From Sulfuricella sp. T08 (GTDB lineage Bacteria; Pseudomonadota; Gammaproteobacteria; Burkholderiales; Sulfuricellaceae): 64,000 nt of DNA. Below are positions 59,589-64,000 of this stretch, in pieces. The stretch covers positions 1-64,000 of the forward strand of contig NZ_DF967524.1 of NCBI RefSeq assembly GCF_000971475.1, read 5' to 3'. The position numbers and the translations under genes were made by a program. Within the stretch, counting starts at the first letter, position 1; each line of letters opens with the position of its first letter. The notes under the pieces were generated by a model. It worked only from the letters and a program-made list of their open reading frames with translations, searched no databases and was not told where the DNA came from.

Positions 59589-59789
59589 TCAGTGAGTTTG
59601 CTCGAGCAATTGATATTTCGATTTCACCAGCTGTTCGGCGATTTCCAGAAAACCGTCGTCCTTGGCAAATGTCGCAACCCTGTCCCAAGGGTCGTTGCGG
59701 TCAATGGATTTCGCGGTCTTGCAGTCGGTTGGAATGCGCTTGCGGAACTCATACAGCATTGCTTCGGTTTGAATGATCAGACGATGCAT
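59589..59789 (-). CDS. Small hypothetical protein
   Basis: The product has 66 residues (IQTEAMLYEFRKRIPTDCKT, then DPWDRVATFAKDDGFLEIAE). GGAGG lies seven bases before the ATG, a strong start. No family recognised. It converges on relA and is divergent from mtfA. Confidence 0.6.
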   Translation of the reverse strand: MHRLIIQTEAMLYEFRKRIPTDCKTAKSIDRNDPWDRVATFAKDDGFLEIAEQLVKSKYQLLEQTH

Positions 59790-59886
59790 TTAGTGCCTCC
59801 ATGTCGTGTTTTTTCGTTGAGAGGAACCTTTCATATGGAAGGTGAATACCTTCCATGAGTTTCTTAAATATAGAGAATAAAAAAGT

Positions 59887-59928
59887 GATTTCAAGATCTT
59901 TTTAATGCGATAAAAATATCTTGAAATC
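59887..59928. promoter_or_regulatory. Long perfect inverted repeat upstream of mtfA
   Basis: GATTTCAAGAT (59887-59897) and ATCTTGAAATC (59918-59928) are perfect inverted arms; after one mismatch TTTTT/AAAAA continue the stem to an eight-base AATGCGAT loop. It lies 26 bases before the mtfA ATG in the divergent gap. It may be an operator or an RNA hairpin. Confidence 0.6.
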
Positions 59929-59954
59929 AAGTATTTGTGTTGTTTTAGGGTACC

Positions 59955-60740
59955 ATGATGTGGAGTTTCAGGAGCTGGCGCAGGAGGCGTATCCAGGAAC
60001 ACGATACTCTGCCCGAACCGGCATGGCGGGATGTTATTTCATCCTTGCCGTTACTGGGTGGTTTGTCAGGCGACGAGATCATTCGATTGCGCGAACTGGT
60101 GATTTTGTTTTTGCACGAAAAAGAACTGGTCGCGGCGGATGGATATGTCTTGAGTGGCGACATGAGGTTGAAGATTGCCACACAGGCGTGCTTGCCGATA
60201 CTTAATCTAGGTCTGGACTATTATGCGGGTTGGGTGTCGGTCATCGTCTATCCGGACGAATTCGTGCCGGAATACGAATTCATGGATGAAGACGGGGTGG
60301 TGCACCAGGTGCGCGAGCCGATGATCGGCGAATCTTGGGAGCGCGGCCCGGTCATCCTGTCCGGCGCCGACGTGGAGCATTCCGGCGAACACGACGGCGT
60401 CAACGTAGTGATACACGAATTCGCCCATAAGCTGGATATGCTGAACGGCGTGCCGGATGGTTTCCCGCCGTTGCATCGTGAAATGGACCGGGTCGCCTGG
60501 ACGCAAGCTTTCTCCGGTGCATTTGACGACTTTAGCGCCAAAGTCGAGTCCGGCGCGGAAACAATGATCGATCCTTATGCGGCTGAAAGCCCGGCTGAAT
60601 TCTTTGCCGTGATGAGCGAGGCTTTTTTTGAAATTCCTCACACTTTGCGATCGGAATATCCCGAGGTGTACCGGCAGCTGGCCGAATTTTACCGCCAGGA
60701 TCCGGCGATGCGGATGGGCGAGGAAGCGGGGTGCGCCTGA
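59955..60740 (+). CDS. mtfA: MtfA (YeeI)-type zinc peptidase/regulator
   Basis: The product has 261 residues. The zinc motif HEFAH is at 154-158 (VVIHEFAHKLDML) and PAEFFAVMSEAFFE gives the third ligand region. MtfA in E. coli binds the repressor Mlc and has aminopeptidase activity. No mlc is adjacent. A second ATG at 59958 would shorten it by one residue. It overlaps the downstream hydrolase gene. Confidence 0.9.
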   Translation: MMWSFRSWRRRRIQEHDTLPEPAWRDVISSLPLLGGLSGDEIIRLRELVILFLHEKELVAADGYVLSGDMRLKIATQACLPILNLGLDYYAGWVSVIVYPDEFVPEYEFMDEDGVVHQVREPMIGESWERGPVILSGADVEHSGEHDGVNVVIHEFAHKLDMLNGVPDGFPPLHREMDRVAWTQAFSGAFDDFSAKVESGAETMIDPYAAESPAEFFAVMSEAFFEIPHTLRSEYPEVYRQLAEFYRQDPAMRMGEEAGCA

Positions 60741-61588
60741 TGTGGTCTGTTCTGGGTGTTCTGGCTGCGGCCTATGCTGGGCTCGTGGGTGTGCTGTATT
60801 TTTCCCAGTCGAGCATGGTTTATTACCCCGAGATCGGGCGTGAAATGGTTGTCACGCCACGCCAGGCCGGGCTCGATTACGAAGACGTGAAGCTGGTTGC
60901 GGCGGATGGGGTCGCCCTGCATGGCTGGTTCGTTCCCAGTGACCAATCCCATGGCACGGTGCTGTTTCTGCATGGCAACGCTGGCAATATTTCCCACCGT
61001 ATCGATTCGCTGCTGATGTTCCACCGCCTTGGCTACAGTACCCTGATCATCGATTACCGTGGCTACGGCAACAGCAGCGGCAAGCCTTCGGAACAGGGCA
61101 CCTATGAGGATGCCGAGGCGGCCTGGCGCCATTTGACTGAAACCCGGAAAATCCCTTCCAATACAATCGTGCTGTTTGGCGAATCGCTGGGCGGAGCCGT
61201 CGTGGCCTGGCTGGCTGCCCGCCACCGGCCGGGCGCGCTGGTGCTCGCCTCGGGCTTCACTTCGGTACCCGATCTTGCGGCGAAGTTCTACCCCTTTCTT
61301 CCGGTTCGGTGGCTGTCCCGCTTCGATTACGATACGCGCTCATATTTGCGCGCGGTCGAGGCGCCGGTATTCATCGCTCACAGTCCCGAAGACGAAATCA
61401 TCCCCTACCAGCACGGGCGCGCGCTGTACGATGCGGCGAAGGCGCCCAAGCAGTTTCTCGAACTCAGCGGCGGCCACAACGAAGGATTTATTTTCATGCG
61501 CGAATCCTGGGTTCAGGCTTTGGGTGAGTTCCTGAACAGGCATGTGGGAGGCGCAGCAAAACACGATTTGAAACGGCGGGAAAATTAA
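60731..61588 (+). CDS. Membrane-anchored alpha/beta hydrolase
   Basis: The product has 285 residues from a GTG at 60731, which has AGGAAG at proper distance. One N-terminal membrane segment (5-25) anchors it. FLHGNAGN (79-86) is the oxyanion site, GESLGG (150-155) holds the nucleophile Ser152, and SGGHNEG contains the His. It belongs to the ABHD12/13-like group; substrate is probably an ester or lipid. An ATG at 60740 overlaps the mtfA stop and is an alternative start. Confidence 0.85.
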   Translation: MRLMWSVLGVLAAAYAGLVGVLYFSQSSMVYYPEIGREMVVTPRQAGLDYEDVKLVAADGVALHGWFVPSDQSHGTVLFLHGNAGNISHRIDSLLMFHRLGYSTLIIDYRGYGNSSGKPSEQGTYEDAEAAWRHLTETRKIPSNTIVLFGESLGGAVVAWLAARHRPGALVLASGFTSVPDLAAKFYPFLPVRWLSRFDYDTRSYLRAVEAPVFIAHSPEDEIIPYQHGRALYDAAKAPKQFLELSGGHNEGFIFMRESWVQALGEFLNRHVGGAAKHDLKRREN

Positions 61589-61611
61589 GATAGAATGCCG
61601 TTTCGTTTTTT

Positions 61612-61688
61612 AGGCGCGTAGCTCAGCTGGTTAGAGCACCACCTTGACATGGTGGGGGTCGTTGGTTCGAGTCCAATCGCGCCTACCA
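61612..61688 (+). tRNA. tRNA-Val (anticodon GAC)
   Basis: The 77 bases form a full cloverleaf: acceptor AGGCGCG/CGCGCCT, D arm TAGCTCAGCTGGTTAGAGC, anticodon stem CCACC/GGTGG with loop TTGACAT, T arm GTTGGTTCGAGTCCAAT and CCA. The anticodon GAC reads Val codons. Confidence 0.95.
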
Positions 61689-61696
61689 AATTCTTA

Positions 61697-61726
61697 AAAA
61701 GTGCGGCCATGCCGCACTTTTGTTTT
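61697..61726 (+). terminator. Hairpin with T-tract between tRNA-Val and thrS
   Basis: AAAAGTGCGGC (61697-61707) pairs perfectly with GCCGCACTTTT (61711-61721) around a CAT loop, then GTTTT. It ends only 13 bases before the thrS ATG, so it may end the tRNA transcript or attenuate thrS. Confidence 0.75.
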
Positions 61727-61738
61727 GGTAGGGTTGTT

Positions 61739-63655
61739 ATGCCTGTTATTCGCTTGCCTGATGGCTCCGAGCGCAAATTCGATCAGCCAGTAACGGTAGC
61801 CGAAGTGGCCGCCAGCATCGGTGCGGGCTTGGCTCGCGCGGCACTGGCCGGCAAGGTCGACGGTAAGCTGGTGGATACATCCCATCGCATCGAGGTCGAT
61901 AGCGATCTGGCGATCATCACCGATCGGGATGCCGAAGGTCTGGAAGTGATCCGCCACTCCACTGCGCATCTCCTTGCGCAAGCCGTAAAATCTCTTTTTC
62001 CGGATGCTCAGGTCACCATCGGTCCGGTGATCGATGATGGATTCTTTTACGATTTCTCCTATAAGCGTCCGTTTACGCCTGATGACTTGCTGGCCATTGA
62101 AAAGAAAATGGCGGAGTTGGTCAAAGCCGACCTGAAAGTCGAGCGTAAGGTGCTGTCGCGTTCCGATGCCATTACCTTCTTCAAGGATTTGGGCGAGCAG
62201 TACAAGGCGCAGATCATCGAATCCATACCCAGCGACGAAGATCTGTCGCTGTACACTCAGGGCGATTTCACCGACCTGTGCCGTGGCCCGCATGTGCCTT
62301 CCACGGCCAAGCTCAAGGTGTTCAAGCTGATGAAGGTGGCCGGCGCCTACTGGCGCGGCGATTCGAAGAATGAAATGCTGACGCGGGTGTATGGCACCGC
62401 TTGGGCGAAGAAGGAAGACCAGGAAGCCTATCTGCACCGTCTGGAAGAGGCCGAGAAGCGCGACCATCGTAAGATCGGCAAGCTGCTGGATCTGTTTCAT
62501 ACCCAGGAAGAAGCGCCGGGTATGGTGTTCTGGCATCCAAATGGCTGGACGCTTTACCAGATCGTCGAGCAGTACATGCGCGGCGTGTTTCGCGACAACG
62601 ATTACCAGGAAATCCGCACACCGCAGGTGGTAGACCGCAGTCTGTGGGAGAAGTCGGGTCACTGGGACAAGTTCCAGGCGATGATGTTCACCACCCACTC
62701 GGAAAACCGCGATTACGCGGTCAAGCCGATGAACTGCCCGTGCCATATCCAGGTGTTCAACCAGGGCCTGAAAAGCTATCGCGACCTGCCCCTGCGACTG
62801 GCGGAGTTCGGCTCCTGCCACAGGAATGAGCCCTCCGGCACGCTCGCCGGCATCATGCGGGTGCGCAACTTCACCCAGGATGACGCCCATATTTTCTGTA
62901 CCGAAGCGCAGATCCAGGATGAAGTGGCAACTTTCATCGATCTGCTGCAAAAGGTCTATGCCGAATTCGGCTTCGACGACATCGTCGTCAAGCTATCCAC
63001 CCGGCCCGAGCAGCGCGTCGGCTCCGACGAGGAGTGGGACAAGGCCGAGGCTGCCCTGGAAACGGCGCTCAAGCGCAAGGGTCTGGAATTCGAATTGCAG
63101 CCGGGCGAGGGCGCATTCTACGGGCCGAAGATCGAATTTTCGCTACGTGACTGCCTGAATCGGGTCTGGCAGTGCGGCACCATACAGGTGGACTTCTCCA
63201 TGCCTGGTCGGCTGGACGCAACCTACATCAACGAAGAGAGCGCCAAACAGACGCCGGTCATGCTGCACCGCGCCATTCTCGGCTCGCTGGAGCGCTTCAT
63301 CGGAATTCTGATTGAACACTACGCAGGGGCTTTTCCGATGTGGCTGGCGCCGCGGCAAATGGTGGTCATGAATATCACCGATGCCCAGGCGGATTATGCG
63401 CGTGAGGTGGTGGCTGAACTCAAAAAAAATGGTCTGCGCGCCGAGGCGGACTTGAGAAATGAGAAAATAACCTATAAAATACGGGAACATAGTTTGCAAA
63501 GGCTGCCTTATCTCCTGATCGTAGGGGACAAAGAGGTGGCCTCGAAACAGGTTGCCGTGCGTACTCGTAAAGGCGAAGACCTAGGCCAGATGCCGCTGGA
63601 AGCGTTGATTCAGAGGCTCAAGGGCGAGGTTGCCGAGAGGGTAGGCACGGTTTAA
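61739..63655 (+). CDS. thrS: Threonyl-tRNA synthetase
   Basis: The product has 638 residues from the ATG at 61739. TGS domain (1-62), editing domain with [13 protein letters not shown] and a later [10 protein letters not shown], catalytic class II core with motif 2 [20 protein letters not shown] and the zinc Cys in [10 protein letters not shown], and anticodon-binding C-terminus ([17 protein letters not shown]). It charges tRNA-Thr. The order thrS-infC is conserved across bacteria. The in-frame stretch upstream crosses the tRNA and is not coding. Confidence 0.97.
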   Translation: MPVIRLPDGSERKFDQPVTVAEVAASIGAGLARAALAGKVDGKLVDTSHRIEVDSDLAIITDRDAEGLEVIRHSTAHLLAQAVKSLFPDAQVTIGPVIDDGFFYDFSYKRPFTPDDLLAIEKKMAELVKADLKVERKVLSRSDAITFFKDLGEQYKAQIIESIPSDEDLSLYTQGDFTDLCRGPHVPSTAKLKVFKLMKVAGAYWRGDSKNEMLTRVYGTAWAKKEDQEAYLHRLEEAEKRDHRKIGKLLDLFHTQEEAPGMVFWHPNGWTLYQIVEQYMRGVFRDNDYQEIRTPQVVDRSLWEKSGHWDKFQAMMFTTHSENRDYAVKPMNCPCHIQVFNQGLKSYRDLPLRLAEFGSCHRNEPSGTLAGIMRVRNFTQDDAHIFCTEAQIQDEVATFIDLLQKVYAEFGFDDIVVKLSTRPEQRVGSDEEWDKAEAALETALKRKGLEFELQPGEGAFYGPKIEFSLRDCLNRVWQCGTIQVDFSMPGRLDATYINEESAKQTPVMLHRAILGSLERFIGILIEHYAGAFPMWLAPRQMVVMNITDAQADYAREVVAELKKNGLRAEADLRNEKITYKIREHSLQRLPYLLIVGDKEVASKQVAVRTRKGEDLGQMPLEALIQRLKGEVAERVGTV

Positions 63656-63680
63656 TTTTTTTAGATTTGGAGGTTTTGCT

Positions 63681-64000
63681 ATCGCTCAGGAAAAAGAATC
63701 ACGAATCAACGGCGAGATTACTGCGCAAGAGATTCGTTTGGTCGGTGTGGAAGGTGAGCCGCTTGGCATAGTTAGCCTGGCAGTGGCCATGGGAATGGCG
63801 GAAGAGGCTGAGATCGACCTGGTCGAGATCGCTCCGCAAGCCCAGCCACCGGTGTGCCGTTTGATGGATTACGGCAAGTTCAAGTACCGCGAAAGCAAGA
63901 AGCAGCACGAAGCCAAGCTGAAGCAGATTCAGATCAAGGTCAAGGAAATAAAATTCCGTCCGGGAACGGACGAGGGCGACTACCAGATCAAGCTGCGCAA
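63681..64000 (+). CDS. infC: Translation initiation factor IF-3 (incomplete at the window end)
   Basis: From 63681 the frame encodes [20 protein letters not shown], then VDLVEI-like [20 protein letters not shown] and [15 protein letters not shown], the N-terminal domain, linker and start of the C-terminal domain of IF-3. GGAGG (63669-63673) is seven bases before the ATC at 63681, which is the only fitting start; infC is known for AUU-type starts that allow autoregulation. The gene runs off the window at 64000, 26 bases after thrS. Confidence 0.92.
   Translation, partial: MAQEKESRINGEITAQEIRLVGVEGEPLGIVSLAVAMGMAEEAEIDLVEIAPQAQPPVCRLMDYGKFKYRESKKQHEAKLKQIQIKVKEIKFRPGTDEGDYQIKLR

Noticed and set aside
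1-64000. CRISPR array, toxin-antitoxin pair or prophage block
   Set aside because: No regularly spaced repeats, no capsid, portal or integrase genes, and no paired toxin-antitoxin genes were recognised on either strand.

Overview
The window is a GC-rich stretch of a proteobacterial chromosome, most likely a betaproteobacterium of the Nitrosomonadales type (Sulfuricellaceae/Gallionellaceae-like; a family-level guess, not proven). Support comes from relA, lolC-lolD, comEC, an RpfE-type phosphoglycerate mutase-like gene, GcvR, RpoS, three VPxPA-type PEP-CTERM proteins and an infC gene with a non-canonical ATC start. Most of it is chromosomal backbone with accessory insertions and remnants: an IS21-type end, a tRNA-Ser 3' fragment, a degenerate tRNA-Arg copy, a palindromic MITE-like element, and several truncated or frameshifted genes.

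Layout. 0-3 kb is a decayed accessory region: an IS21-like end abuts a PEP-CTERM gene with an internal tandem duplication, followed by an intact PEP-CTERM gene, a small ORF, a tRNA-Ser fragment with its terminator and an HNH-like protein lacking its catalytic residues. 3-6 kb holds a geranylgeranyl-reductase-type flavoprotein overlapping a cyclopropane-fatty-acid-synthase-type methyltransferase. 5.7-13.6 kb carries stress and maintenance genes: DUF2934 coiled-coil protein, UspA, PolX, a second truncated UspA, MarC, FtsH, and a COG1313 radical SAM gene broken by one extra base. 13.8-17.2 kb is a four-gene minus-strand set (AP-superfamily phosphodiesterase, THEP1-type NTPase, SmsB/SufBD-like and SmsC/SufC-like proteins), divergent from a metallo-beta-lactamase hydrolase. 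18-22 kb has RtcA, a bacteriohemerythrin behind an FNR-like promoter, and an archaeal-type S-adenosylmethionine synthetase. A PEP-CTERM gene with a sigma-54-type promoter follows at 22.4 kb.

23-33 kb contains a membrane spermidine-synthase-like protein with a secreted Pcm, then an operon-like block of amino-acid dehydrogenase, 2-oxoacid:ferredoxin oxidoreductase (gamma-delta fusion, alpha, beta) and an acyl-CoA synthetase, which together can convert amino acids through oxoacids and acyl-CoA to acids, or the reverse. 33-37 kb groups ribosome and RNA proteins (HPF-cold-shock fusion, CBS protein, BCAM0308 zinc-ribbon protein, stand-alone THUMP protein) with a diaminopimelate-dehydrogenase-like gene and a DJ-1/PfpI stub. 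tRNA-Arg(ACG) and a degenerate copy lie at 37.3-37.5 kb. 37.7-43 kb has an M48-like lipoprotein with an altered zinc motif, an EAL-HDOD protein, GcvR, RpoS and an ROK sugar kinase.

43-47.8 kb combines a self-cleaving HTH-UmuD/LexA-type repressor flanked by twin GAACGATCGTTC palindromes, a Y-family polymerase, archease, the MITE-like element, RtcB and a DUF72 protein. 47.9-54 kb has a PAS-GGDEF cyclase, a DnaA-box-bearing AT-rich gap, an FmdE-like protein, an RpfE-like protein and LolC-LolD. 54-64 kb is housekeeping: TVP38/DedA-like protein, ComEC, RelA, MtfA, an alpha/beta hydrolase, tRNA-Val(GAC), ThrS and the start of InfC.

No CRISPR array, prophage or complete new defence system was recognised. 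The most interesting groups are the minimal Sms Fe-S cluster, the self-regulated UmuD-like/Y-polymerase pair, the scattered RNA-repair genes, and the promoter sites for sigma-54 and FNR.
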